Part shown: piece after piece, positions 1-7,735 of the stretch | Layout: each line of letters begins with the position of its first letter | How positions within the stretch are numbered: position 1 is the stretch's first letter | Assembly: GCF_004346095.1 (NCBI RefSeq) | Contig: NZ_SLZV01000002.1 | Coordinates: forward strand, 62,001-126,000 | Source: Faecalimonas umbilicata | Lineage (GTDB): Bacteria; Bacillota; Clostridia; Lachnospirales; Lachnospiraceae | Length of the DNA stretch: 64,000 bases | Direction of reading: 5' to 3' | Made by a program: the position numbers and the translations under genes | The notes under the pieces: model-generated | What the model saw: the letters and a program-made list of their open reading frames with translations, nothing else | What the model was told of the DNA's origin: nothing | Databases searched by the model: none

Positions 1-351
1 TGGATACTTCAACAGAGATAAGAAAATATGCTCTACCGAAACATACTCATCTCCCATCTGTTTTGCCTCATCTTCTGCATGGATCAAAGCTTTGTTCAAA
101 TCCTGGCCAATGTAGAGCTGTCCGCCCTGTACCTTTGTGCGTTTTCTTAATCCTTCTTCCACGCGATTACTGAACAACTGTTTCTGAATCCCCATTTTCT
201 CGATTAGATTTGCGATTAAACTGTCATTTTGTATGATAAGAGCATACAGCAGATGTTCCTGCTCTACCTCCTGATTGCCATATTCATAGGCAACTTTTTC
301 ACATCCTTGTACCGCCTGCAATGAATTCTGGGTAAATTTATTAATGTTCAT
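1..351 (-). CDS. clpB: ClpB disaggregase, N-terminal part (cut by window edge)
   Basis: The minus strand encodes 117 residues starting at the ATG at 349-351 and running off the left edge. The peptide begins MNINKFTQNSLQAVQ and continues through EVEQEHLLYAL and EYVSVEHIFLSLLK, the duplicated Clp-N repeat typical of ClpB. ClpB is an AAA+ chaperone that, with DnaK, pulls polypeptides out of aggregates in the cytosol. The start is supported by an AGAGAGG ribosome site. The promoter carries a degenerate CIRCE, so heat-shock control by HrcA is likely. The AAA modules lie outside the window; ClpC also has a Clp-N domain, but the opening sequence is ClpB-like. Confidence 0.9.
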   Translation of the reverse strand, partial: MNINKFTQNSLQAVQGCEKVAYEYGNQEVEQEHLLYALIIQNDSLIANLIEKMGIQKQLFSNRVEEGLRKRTKVQGGQLYIGQDLNKALIHAEDEAKQMGDEYVSVEHIFLSLLKYP

Positions 352-385
352 CTTGTTACCTCTCTTTCTTTTTGTTCTATAATAG

Positions 386-413
386 ATATAACATATGTTG
401 TTAGCCATGTCAA
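386..413 (-). promoter_or_regulatory. clpB sigma-A promoter
   Basis: Reading the minus strand, TTGACA (408-413) and TTATAT (386-391) are separated by 16 bp. The -35 box lies inside the CIRCE-like element at 401-427, so a bound repressor would block RNA polymerase. Confidence 0.7.
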
Positions 414-427
414 TAGACGAGTGCTAA
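401..427. promoter_or_regulatory. Degenerate CIRCE operator (HrcA) of clpB
   Basis: The right arm GAGTGCTAA is perfect. The left arm TTAGCCATG differs from the consensus TTAGCACTC at three positions. The spacer is exactly nine bases. Position over the -35 box of clpB supports function. HrcA itself is not in this window. Confidence 0.75.
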
Positions 428-514
428 CATTTTTAATATTTTTTTGTAATCTCATCACAGAATATTTCTTTTTCCTGTATTATAGTATTTTTATCAACTT
501 TTAAAGGTTTTATT

Positions 515-625
515 ATGAAAAAGAAACAGATGCGCAGTTATCTTACTCCAAAAAATGGGGTATACGAATGTAAAAAATATAGGAGGCATCGCTTCCTATA
601 CAGGAAAGGTGGAAAAATAAAATGA
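515..625 (+). CDS. Possible short leader ORF (36 aa), overlaps the next gene by ATGA
   Basis: An ATG at 515, seven bases after AAAGG, opens a 36-codon frame that stops at the TGA overlapping the ATG of the next gene. The peptide is very basic (starts MKKKQMRSYL, ends YRKGGKIK) and contains two adjacent AGG arginine codons that lie inside a short inverted repeat (ATAGGA/TCCTAT, about 579-599). I recognise no family. It may be a leader peptide coupled to the reductase gene, or chance. Confidence 0.3.
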   Translation: MKKKQMRSYLTPKNGVYECKKYRRHRFLYRKGGKIK

Positions 626-2316
626 AAATTGTAATTGTAGGCGGTGTAGCTGGCGGTGCAACTGCTGCCGCAAGACTCCGCAGATTGGACGAACATGCAG
701 AAATCATTGTCTTTGAGCGCTCTGGACTTATTTCCTACGCAAACTGTGGACTTCCTTATTACATTGGAGATGTAATTACAGATTCAGACCTTCTTACTTT
801 ACAGACACCAGAAAGCTTCCTTTCTCGTTTCCGCGTATCCATGAAGGTACATCACGAAGTTACCTCCCTACATCCGGAACGTCATGCAGTATCTGTAAAG
901 AATCTGGAAACAGGAGAAGAATTTGAGGAAACCTATGACAAGCTCATCCTTTCTCCTGGTGCCAAGCCAACCCAGCCCAAACTTCCTGGTACAGATATCG
1001 ACAAACTCTTTACACTGCGAACCGTAGAAGACACCCTGCGGATCAAAACCTATATTGAGAAAACCCAACCAAAGTCTGCTGTTTTGGCAGGAGGAGGCTT
1101 CATCGGATTAGAATTAGCCGAAAATCTCCGTGAGCTTGGCATGGAGGTCACCATTGTGCAGCAACCAAAGCAGCTGATGAATCCGTTTGATTCAGATATG
1201 GCTGCCTTTCTCCATAATGAAATGCGGAAACATGGAGTAAAACTGGCTCTTGGGCATACGGTAGAAGGATTTCAGGAAACTGCAGATAGTGTCCGTGTTC
1301 TTTTAAAAGAAGCGGAACCTCTTTGTGCAGACATGGTAGTATTAGCTATTGGTGTTACTCCCGACACAAAACTAGCTAAAGATGCCGGTCTGGAACTTGG
1401 TATAAAAGACAGCATTTTAGTCAATGCGCATATGCAAACTTCTGCACCCGATATTTATGCTGTAGGGGATGCCGTACAAATAAAACATTTCGTCACCGGA
1501 CAAGATGCTTTAATTTCTCTTGCCGGACCTGCCAACAAGCAAGGACGTATTGCAGCAGACCATATCTGTGGAAAAAACAGTTCTTACCCTGGCTCCCAAG
1601 GTAGTTCTGTGATTAAAGTATTTGATATGACTGCCGCTGTCACTGGTGTAAATGAAACCAATGCCAGAAAAGCCGGTCTGGCTGTAGACAAAGTGATTCT
1701 CTCTCCTATGAGCCATGCCGGCTATTATCCCGGAGGGAAAGTTATGACGATGAAAGTAGTATTTGAGAAAAAAACCTACCGGATCCTTGGGGCACAAATT
1801 GTGGGATATGAAGGTGTAGACAAGCGAATCGATGTACTTGCTACTGCCATCCATGCCGGGATGAGAGCTTCAGATCTGGCAGAATTAGATCTGGCCTATG
1901 CACCTCCTTATTCTTCTGCCAAAGATCCTGTCAATCTGGCTGGATTTATGATAGAAAATATTTCTGATGGTACGTTAAAGCAATTCCATCTGGAAGATAT
2001 AAAAACGCTTCCCCTGGATGGCAGCGCTATTCTTCTGGATACACGAACCCCTGAGGAATACGAAAGAGGACATGTGGATGGATTTGTAAATATCCCTGTA
2101 GATGTTCTGCGCGAACACCTAAAAGAACTCCCAAAAGAGAAACCAGTTTATGTCATGTGCCAAAGTGGTCTTAGAAGCTATATCGCCACCAGAATTCTGG
2201 AAGGAAATGGATATCGTGCTTACAACTTCTCCGGTGGATTCCGCTTCTATGATGCCGTTATGAATGATCGCTGCCTCATTGCATCCGCTGCCGCCTGCGG
2301 TATGGATCAAGCATAA
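622..2316 (+). CDS. cdr: CoA-disulfide reductase with C-terminal rhodanese domain
   Basis: The 564-residue protein is a pyridine nucleotide-disulfide oxidoreductase. The FAD motif GGVAGG lies at residues 7-12, the single redox cysteine at Cys42 in SYANCGLPYY, a second dinucleotide motif GGGFIGLE near 155-162 for NAD(P)H, and the second FAD motif before AVGDAV. A rhodanese domain fills about residues 455-560 with its active loop CQSGLRS at Cys513. This matches the CoADR-RHD fusion family, which reduces CoA disulfide or CoA persulfide in the cytosol and takes part in thiol/polysulfide redox control. The ATG follows GGAAAGGTGG. The substrate (CoA disulfide versus polysulfide) cannot be told from sequence. 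Confidence 0.88.
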   Translation: MKIVIVGGVAGGATAAARLRRLDEHAEIIVFERSGLISYANCGLPYYIGDVITDSDLLTLQTPESFLSRFRVSMKVHHEVTSLHPERHAVSVKNLETGEEFEETYDKLILSPGAKPTQPKLPGTDIDKLFTLRTVEDTLRIKTYIEKTQPKSAVLAGGGFIGLELAENLRELGMEVTIVQQPKQLMNPFDSDMAAFLHNEMRKHGVKLALGHTVEGFQETADSVRVLLKEAEPLCADMVVLAIGVTPDTKLAKDAGLELGIKDSILVNAHMQTSAPDIYAVGDAVQIKHFVTGQDALISLAGPANKQGRIAADHICGKNSSYPGSQGSSVIKVFDMTAAVTGVNETNARKAGLAVDKVILSPMSHAGYYPGGKVMTMKVVFEKKTYRILGAQIVGYEGVDKRIDVLATAIHAGMRASDLAELDLAYAPPYSSAKDPVNLAGFMIENISDGTLKQFHLEDIKTLPLDGSAILLDTRTPEEYERGHVDGFVNIPVDVLREHLKELPKEKPVYVMCQSGLRSYIATRILEGNGYRAYNFSGGFRFYDAVMNDRCLIASAAACGMDQA

Positions 2317-2330
2317 AGTTTCATTCTTAC

Positions 2331-2359
2331 TTGTCTTCTCTTTCCCTACTTGCTATACT
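2331..2359 (+). promoter_or_regulatory. Likely pepT promoter
   Basis: TTGTCT (2331-2336) and TATACT (2354-2359) are 17 bp apart, just after the reductase stop codon. Transcription would start near 2366, upstream of a nested hairpin. Confidence 0.55.
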
Positions 2360-2371
2360 GTTCTTATGCAA

Positions 2372-2420
2372 GGTCAAGTCGCATCGCAGGCACTTTCCTG
2401 CCTTCGGTGCCTTTTTGACC
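2372..2420 (+). promoter_or_regulatory. Nested hairpin in the cdr-pepT gap (terminator or leader structure)
   Basis: An inner stem AGGCAC/GTGCCT (2388-2393 with 2407-2412) is enclosed by an outer stem GGTCAA/TTGACC (2372-2377 with 2415-2420), with a T tract between the two 3' arms. It could end cdr transcription. Because it lies downstream of the probable pepT promoter, it could also act as an attenuator in the pepT leader. Confidence 0.5.
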
Positions 2421-2445
2421 AATCACACAGAAAGGATTTTTTAAC

Positions 2446-3663
2446 ATGAGAGCATATGAACGTTTATTAAAGTATGTAGTTGTCCGTACACCAAGTGATC
2501 ATACAAGCACAACGGTTCCAACTACTTCCTGCCAGTTTGACCTGGCACATCTTCTCGTAACAGAATTAAAAGAATTGGGGCTTACGGATGCCTCTGTCGA
2601 TGAAAAGTGCTTTGTATACGCTTCTCTTCCTGCAACAAAAGGATATGAAGAGAAGACAAAGCTTGGATTTGTCGCACACATGGACACAGTATCAGACTTC
2701 TGCGACCATGACATCACCCCGATCGTGACAGAAAATTATGACGGGGAAGACCTTGTGCTCGGTACAAGCGGCCGCACACTGTCTGTAAAAAACTTCCCGC
2801 ATCTTCCATCCCTGAAGGGACGCACATTGATCACAACGGACGGCACGACTGTACTCGGTGCAGATGACAAAGCAGGGATTGCTGAGATTATGACCATGTT
2901 AGAGCGGATCCAGAAAGAAGAGATCCCTCACGGAAAAATCTCTGTCGCATTTACTCCTGATGAAGAGGCTGGATCCGGTGTCAACCATTTCAATGTAAAA
3001 GACTTCGATGCAGAATTTGCCTACACGATGGATGGCGGTCCGGAGGGAGAGATCCAATATGAGAATTTCAATGCATGTGAAGCCATTGTTGAGATCAGAG
3101 GATTCAATGTCCACCCTGGTTCCAGTAAAGATACCATGATCAATGCCGCACTGGTTGCAATGGAATTCAATGCAATGCTTCCATCCTGCGAGACACCGCG
3201 CGGTACCGAAGGATATGAAGGTTTCTATCATCTCTGTGAAATGTCCGGAGATGTTGCCAACGCAAAACTGGAATACATCATTCGTGATCACGATCCTCAC
3301 TTTTTCGAGGCGCGTAAAAATACTATGCATCTGATTGCAAAACAACTCAACGCGAAGTGGGGAGAGGATACTGTCACACTGACAATCCATGACCAGTATC
3401 GGAATATGTCAGAAGTGATCCAGGGTTGTATGCACCTGATCGATAATGCAGTGGAAGCTGCCAAACTTGCCAATATCGTACCAGATGTCGCACCAATCCG
3501 CGGGGGAACTGACGGATGTCGTTTAAGCTACATGGGACTTCCTTGTCCGAACCTTGGAACCGGAGGCTACGGCTATCACGGACCATATGAACATATCACC
3601 GCCGAAGGCATGGATCTTGCCACAGATATGATCGTAAAATTAATTCAGAAATATGCCGAATAA
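2446..3663 (+). CDS. pepT: Peptidase T (tripeptide aminopeptidase)
   Basis: A 405-residue M20 metallopeptidase of normal PepT length. It removes the N-terminal residue of tripeptides in the cytosol using two zinc ions. Visible signatures are the metal motif GFVAHMDTVSD (His78, Asp80), the bridging Asp in GADDKAG, the catalytic Glu pair in TPDEEAGSG, and the C-terminal RGGTDG and GGYGYHGPYEH motifs. The dimerisation domain lies between. It stands alone with its own promoter and terminator and likely serves peptide nutrition. Confidence 0.95.
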   Translation: MRAYERLLKYVVVRTPSDHTSTTVPTTSCQFDLAHLLVTELKELGLTDASVDEKCFVYASLPATKGYEEKTKLGFVAHMDTVSDFCDHDITPIVTENYDGEDLVLGTSGRTLSVKNFPHLPSLKGRTLITTDGTTVLGADDKAGIAEIMTMLERIQKEEIPHGKISVAFTPDEEAGSGVNHFNVKDFDAEFAYTMDGGPEGEIQYENFNACEAIVEIRGFNVHPGSSKDTMINAALVAMEFNAMLPSCETPRGTEGYEGFYHLCEMSGDVANAKLEYIIRDHDPHFFEARKNTMHLIAKQLNAKWGEDTVTLTIHDQYRNMSEVIQGCMHLIDNAVEAAKLANIVPDVAPIRGGTDGCRLSYMGLPCPNLGTGGYGYHGPYEHITAEGMDLATDMIVKLIQKYAE

Positions 3664-3676
3664 TATTTTGATGTAG

Positions 3677-3731
3677 AAAAGAACGCACTGCAAGATGAAA
3701 CTTCTCATTTGCAATGCGTTCTTTCTTTTTT
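3677..3731 (+). terminator. Intrinsic terminator of pepT
   Basis: The long stem AAAGAACGCA...TGCGTTCTTT encloses a second pairing (TGCA, GATGA/CTCAT-like) and is followed by a T-rich tract. It sits between the convergent pepT and yitT-type genes and may serve both. Confidence 0.85.
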
Positions 3732-3776
3732 ACAAACCTCGTCCATTTTCGGATGTAAATATATTTTCTTCTTAGT

Positions 3777-4631
3777 CTAATTCTCCTTAAATCCTTCCCC
3801 GACCACATCATTTGACTCCATGATCACAATAAATGCCTTCGGGTCAATCTCTTTTGCCATCTTCCGGATTGTGTACATCTGTTTATTATTGCAGGCACAC
3901 ATTACAATCTCTTTCTCCTCTTTAGAATAGCTTCCCCTTCCTCTGAGAAAAGTAGCACCTCTTCCAGTATACTCATCGATCTTCGCTGCAATCTCATGAG
4001 GATAATCTGTCACGATCAATGTCATCTTTCCAGCATCAATTCCATACATTACTTTATCGACTACCGCAGACAGAAGATAAGTCACAATCAAGCCATAAAT
4101 GATCCCTTCTACGTCCCGGAAAATAAAACTTCCCATCAAAACGATCAGCACGTCCATCACAAATGCAATCTGACCGATAGATACATGAGGTTTCCATGCT
4201 TTTACCGACATGATCACAAAATCCGCACCTCCCGTGGAAGAGTTTCTCATATAAATCATTCCATATCCAAGCCCGGCTAATACACCTGTGCAGATTGCTG
4301 CCAACATTCGATCTCCCTCATATACCGGCAGCATCGGTGCTACCACATCCATCAATATCGAAGAAATGAGCATTGTCTTTAGCGAACGAAGAAAAAATGT
4401 ACGCCCAAGCAATTTATAACAGAGAAAGACTACAGGAATATTCAGCAAAATAGTCATTGCACCGATCGGTATATGAAATAGATGATAAAAAATCAATGCA
4501 ATTCCTGAAAACCCGGTCATCGGAAACTGTGCTTTTGCTGCAAAGTTATAAATCCCAACGGCAATCAAAAACCCTCCTACAAAATCAATCAAAATATCAA
4601 TTGCCAGTTCTTTTCCATTTATTCTCTTCAT
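3777..4631 (-). CDS. YitT family membrane protein (DUF161 + DUF2179)
   Basis: A 284-residue integral membrane protein. Residues about 10-215 hold five to six hydrophobic segments (the YitT/DUF161 region, with MRNSSTGGADF). Residues about 220-275 form the soluble DUF2179 domain (TEYTGRGATFLRGRGSYSKEEKEI-like pattern, read from DEYTGRGATFLRG). The ATG follows GCAGGAGGCAGAG. The family is abundant in Firmicutes, but transport function is not established. It follows lspA on the same strand behind a terminator, so it is probably transcribed separately. Confidence 0.88.
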   Translation of the reverse strand: MKRINGKELAIDILIDFVGGFLIAVGIYNFAAKAQFPMTGFSGIALIFYHLFHIPIGAMTILLNIPVVFLCYKLLGRTFFLRSLKTMLISSILMDVVAPMLPVYEGDRMLAAICTGVLAGLGYGMIYMRNSSTGGADFVIMSVKAWKPHVSIGQIAFVMDVLIVLMGSFIFRDVEGIIYGLIVTYLLSAVVDKVMYGIDAGKMTLIVTDYPHEIAAKIDEYTGRGATFLRGRGSYSKEEKEIVMCACNNKQMYTIRKMAKEIDPKAFIVIMESNDVVGEGFKEN

Positions 4632-4704
4632 GATCTCTGCCTCCTGCTTTTTCTTTCCCTGTCGATATGATCTTATTTTCTTTTACCAAATCCCCCAATA
4701 CCCG

Positions 4705-4747
4705 AAAAAGCATTTGCAAATCATAAAAATTATCATTCGCAAATGCT
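4705..4747 (-). terminator. Terminator of the subtilase-zinc ribbon-lspA operon
   Basis: On the minus strand AGCATTTGC (4739-4747) pairs with GCAAATGCT (4709-4717), followed by a T run at 4705-4709. It lies about 40 bp after the lspA stop. Confidence 0.8.
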
Positions 4748-4789
4748 CTTCTGTTATTCAGTATAACGCGGTAAATTCCAAAAGTCAAT

Positions 4790-5248
4790 TTACTTCTTCC
4801 GGAATATTTGTGCAAATACTACAAGAATACTTCCTGTAAAAATAAATAGATCTCCTAAATTAAACACAATATTCTGTATTTTTTTCCATCTGCACCGGAA
4901 ACTAAAGTAATCGACAACATACTTTCTCCGAAAACGATCATATAAATTGCTGCATGCGCCTCCAAGAACAAGCGCCCATCCGGTCTTTTCCACTGTTCTT
5001 CCGTCCTTTGCCAACAAACACAGCTCATACACCAAAAGAAACAATCCAAGCCCTGCCGTCAACCACTTTACGAATCCCGGTTTATTCTCCAGCAAATTCA
5101 TTGCCATCCCACTGTTATAGCTTTTTCTGAGCAGGATTCTCCCACCTGCCGCCTTTCTGATATCCGTTTCCGTGAAATGATTCTCCACATACCATTTTAT
5201 TCCCAGATCCAGGGCAAGCAAACTACCTGCTATGAGTAAATAAATCAT
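4790..5248 (-). CDS. lspA: Signal peptidase II (lipoprotein signal peptidase)
   Basis: A 152-residue membrane protein with four hydrophobic segments. LspA is an aspartic protease that cuts the signal peptide of prolipoproteins before the lipid-modified cysteine. The two catalytic-aspartate blocks are present: NLYDRFRRKYVVDYF (Asp113) and FNLGDLFIF (Asp133). The upstream NSGMAMNLL matches the conserved NxGxAF-like loop. It is divergent from textbook LspA but the order and spacing of motifs fit. It starts 19 bp after the zinc-ribbon gene behind GAGGG, in one operon with it. Window substrates would include the MetQ-like, SBP and 42-kb lipoproteins. Confidence 0.85.
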   Translation of the reverse strand: MIYLLIAGSLLALDLGIKWYVENHFTETDIRKAAGGRILLRKSYNSGMAMNLLENKPGFVKWLTAGLGLFLLVYELCLLAKDGRTVEKTGWALVLGGACSNLYDRFRRKYVVDYFSFRCRWKKIQNIVFNLGDLFIFTGSILVVFAQIFRKK

Positions 5249-5267
5249 AATTTCCCTCTGCGTGTCT

Positions 5268-5870
5268 CTATTCTCGAATATCCTCCACGCTCTCCTTTAT
5301 ATGTTCTTTCACCTCATGAACAGATTCTCTGACATCCTCAGCAATCTCAGATGCTGCATCTTTTACATGCTCTACGGATACTTTCGTCACATCTGCCGCC
5401 TTCTCCATAATATCCTCAATCACTTCTTCTGTTGTCTCTTCCATTTTAGCACGTTCCGATACATCACTCTCCGCAAAAATATCTTCACATTCCTGCGGCA
5501 TCTCTTCTTTCTTCACCTCTGCTCCACAATGCGGACAAAACTTCATATCTTTCTCAATCAGTTCCTGGCAATTCTCACATTCTTTCACGCCTCTCATATC
5601 CGCAAGTTTCTTCTCAAAGGCAGCGATGATCATTCTTCTCTTCCTGATTTCCTCGCAGATTACTTCCAGTTCTCCATCTACAGCCTCTTCTTTTCGGAAG
5701 CGTTCATAAATGATCTTTCCAAGATCTGTCAGATCTCCCTGATTGCTGCGCTCCAGACTGCGGATCTGGCTTTTCAGCTTCTGTACTTCCATAACCTCTT
5801 CTGTCTTTTTCCCTACATTTCCTGCTGTCTCTGTAATAAATTTTCCTAAATCTTCAAAAAATTCTTTCAT
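5268..5870 (-). CDS. Zinc-ribbon protein with coiled coil and long acidic tail
   Basis: The start at 5870 (MKEFFEDLGKF) is chosen because it follows AGGAAG; an earlier in-frame start has no ribosome site and overlaps the upstream gene. The 200-residue protein has a helical N-terminal half (predicted coiled coil around residues 25-95), a CENC...CPHC zinc ribbon at about 97-115, and an acidic, amphipathic tail with repeated VEHVKDA / VHEVKEHIKE-like helices. No signal peptide or membrane segment is visible. I know of no function; it is a cytosolic protein of unknown role, co-transcribed with a subtilase and lspA. Confidence 0.8.
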   Translation of the reverse strand: MKEFFEDLGKFITETAGNVGKKTEEVMEVQKLKSQIRSLERSNQGDLTDLGKIIYERFRKEEAVDGELEVICEEIRKRRMIIAAFEKKLADMRGVKECENCQELIEKDMKFCPHCGAEVKKEEMPQECEDIFAESDVSERAKMEETTEEVIEDIMEKAADVTKVSVEHVKDAASEIAEDVRESVHEVKEHIKESVEDIRE

Positions 5871-5949
5871 CGCGCTCTTCCTTTCTGTCCTTTGCTCTTC
5901 TTTTCTGTATTGGAATGCAGTCACACATGTAGTTTGTGCAATCTGCATC

Positions 5950-7659
5950 CTAAAATGTCCGAAGCTGTTCAAACGTATTGTAGAGATTCAAGCTGCCATA
6001 TCCCCACGATCTGTTTGGATACACTTCCGTGTCTTTACGCTCTGTACCGAGAATCATCAGATTCTTCAGCTGGATCGAGTCAATATTCGTTCTGCCCAAT
6101 TGATAAACTATCCACTCAAACAGAAGTGCTGTCGCTCCGGCAGTGATCCCTGTCGCAATACTGGATCCAGTCCTCTTTGTGAACTGCCCACGGCTTACTG
6201 CACCCGTCACATCTACTCCGGGCGCCGCAAATTCCGGCTTGAGTCTTCCACCTCTAGTATACCCTCTTCCCGAGTCGATGGCAATACTCTTATCTGCCCC
6301 ATTGTAACTTGCAACCGTCATCGGATCCGATGTATTTCCAGGTTCTGTAATAGTAGTATCTGGATTTGACTGCAGAAAATATACATCTCCGGTCAAAAAT
6401 TCTGCAACCGGAAGCCACATATGAAAAATCCCATCCGCCAGCTGCTGTGGTTCCACCACAATTCTCCAGATTCCCGGGGATGGATCCGCAAAACGCATCA
6501 GAATCAATTCGGAATTCGTCCGCTCCACCAACAGCCTATAATCCAAATAGACACTCGTTCTCTCAAACACAAAGTTTAGGACCGTTCCGATTCCCTGTCT
6601 CACCGGCACAAGGGGGATTTTCTCCCCGGCAGGCGAAACAATGGAAACCGCAAAGATATTCGGAATCTCGGTCCACAACTCCAGCGAAAATCCTTTTACA
6701 CCTTCCGCCACACGGATCTCCACATTTTTACTGTCCGCCATATTTTCTATTAACCCATAATAATGATGTCTTTGATTCGCCTCATTTCCACCCCCAATCA
6801 CAATTCCCATATTGGCAGTGTAGGAAGATACCTCCAGCAAGTTGCAAAGCGGAGACGTCCCATTATGGTCTCCCATATTAGTTCCAAGGGCAATGCACAA
6901 AACCAGTGGAATTTTTTTCTTCTTTGCCAGATCGGTCAGATACCGGATTCCAAGCATAATATCATTCTCCTGATAACACTCTGCATCGTCCCCGATCAAA
7001 TAGAAATCTTTTAAATATTGTTTGGCTCTTTTTAACTTTACAATGCCAAGTGTGGCTTCCGGCGCAGCTCCTTTAAATCGATTTTCAATGTTTTCACTTC
7101 CTGCCGCAATACTCGCAAGAAATGTCCCATGGCTGTTCTCATCTTTGGATGGAACAGCTTCCAGAGGATTCTCTCTCTGTAACGCCTCATTAATCTTCTC
7201 CTCTGTATACTCTGTTCCGTAGACAAGCCCCTGGGGAGGAGTTCCCTCCTGGATCGTCTGATCCCAGATTCCCGCAATCCTTGTGGTTCCGTCAACATTT
7301 CGAAAAATTGGATTCTGATAATCGATACCAGTATCAATAAACCCAATCATCACGCCCTTTCCTGTCAGTTTCAGTGTAGGATAATTCTGAATCTGACTGA
7401 TCCCCGCCTCATTTAGCGCTTCTGTATCCAAAAGAGTATAACACTTCGGAATTGCCCCATACGTAAACCGATCCAAAGACATAGGATCTGCAAACATCTT
7501 ATCAATATATACAACGTGATATTCATACCCGACATACTGCTCACAGAGTTCTGCACCTGAAATTCCATTAAGAAAATATGGTCTTTTACTTTCAAAAATA
7601 AAATCCCGGTATTCTTCGGACAGCGCTCTGCTTCTGCATATTTCTATCGTTTCCGGCAT
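5950..7659 (-). CDS. Csp-like S8 family (subtilisin) serine protease
   Basis: A 569-residue subtilase with no signal peptide. The start at 7659 is placed after GGAGG; the longer TTG start would put the ribosome site inside the gene. The triad is intact: Asp109 in GFIDTGIDY, His177 in NSHGTFLAS and Ser500 in TGSSIATG, with the oxyanion Asn in GGGNEANQ. A long insertion (about residues 290-450, a jelly-roll-like segment) before the serine block and the N-terminal YRDFIFE region resemble the clostridial Csp proteases that process cortex hydrolase during spore germination. The germination role is inference; a housekeeping intracellular protease is the alternative. It leads the operon with the zinc-ribbon gene and lspA. 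Confidence 0.87.
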   Translation of the reverse strand: MPETIEICRSRALSEEYRDFIFESKRPYFLNGISGAELCEQYVGYEYHVVYIDKMFADPMSLDRFTYGAIPKCYTLLDTEALNEAGISQIQNYPTLKLTGKGVMIGFIDTGIDYQNPIFRNVDGTTRIAGIWDQTIQEGTPPQGLVYGTEYTEEKINEALQRENPLEAVPSKDENSHGTFLASIAAGSENIENRFKGAAPEATLGIVKLKRAKQYLKDFYLIGDDAECYQENDIMLGIRYLTDLAKKKKIPLVLCIALGTNMGDHNGTSPLCNLLEVSSYTANMGIVIGGGNEANQRHHYYGLIENMADSKNVEIRVAEGVKGFSLELWTEIPNIFAVSIVSPAGEKIPLVPVRQGIGTVLNFVFERTSVYLDYRLLVERTNSELILMRFADPSPGIWRIVVEPQQLADGIFHMWLPVAEFLTGDVYFLQSNPDTTITEPGNTSDPMTVASYNGADKSIAIDSGRGYTRGGRLKPEFAAPGVDVTGAVSRGQFTKRTGSSIATGITAGATALLFEWIVYQLGRTNIDSIQLKNLMILGTERKDTEVYPNRSWGYGSLNLYNTFEQLRTF

Positions 7660-7735
7660 CATAACCTCCAAATTTTGTCAATCTTTACATCATATAAAAA
7701 CAGGACACTGAATATGCTTCAATGTCCTGAATTCT

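Noticed and set aside
5262-5849. 195-codon plus-strand ORF opposite the zinc-ribbon gene
   Set aside because: Its peptide is rich in Phe, Leu, His and Cys as expected from the complement of an acidic lysine-rich gene, and it has no ribosome site.
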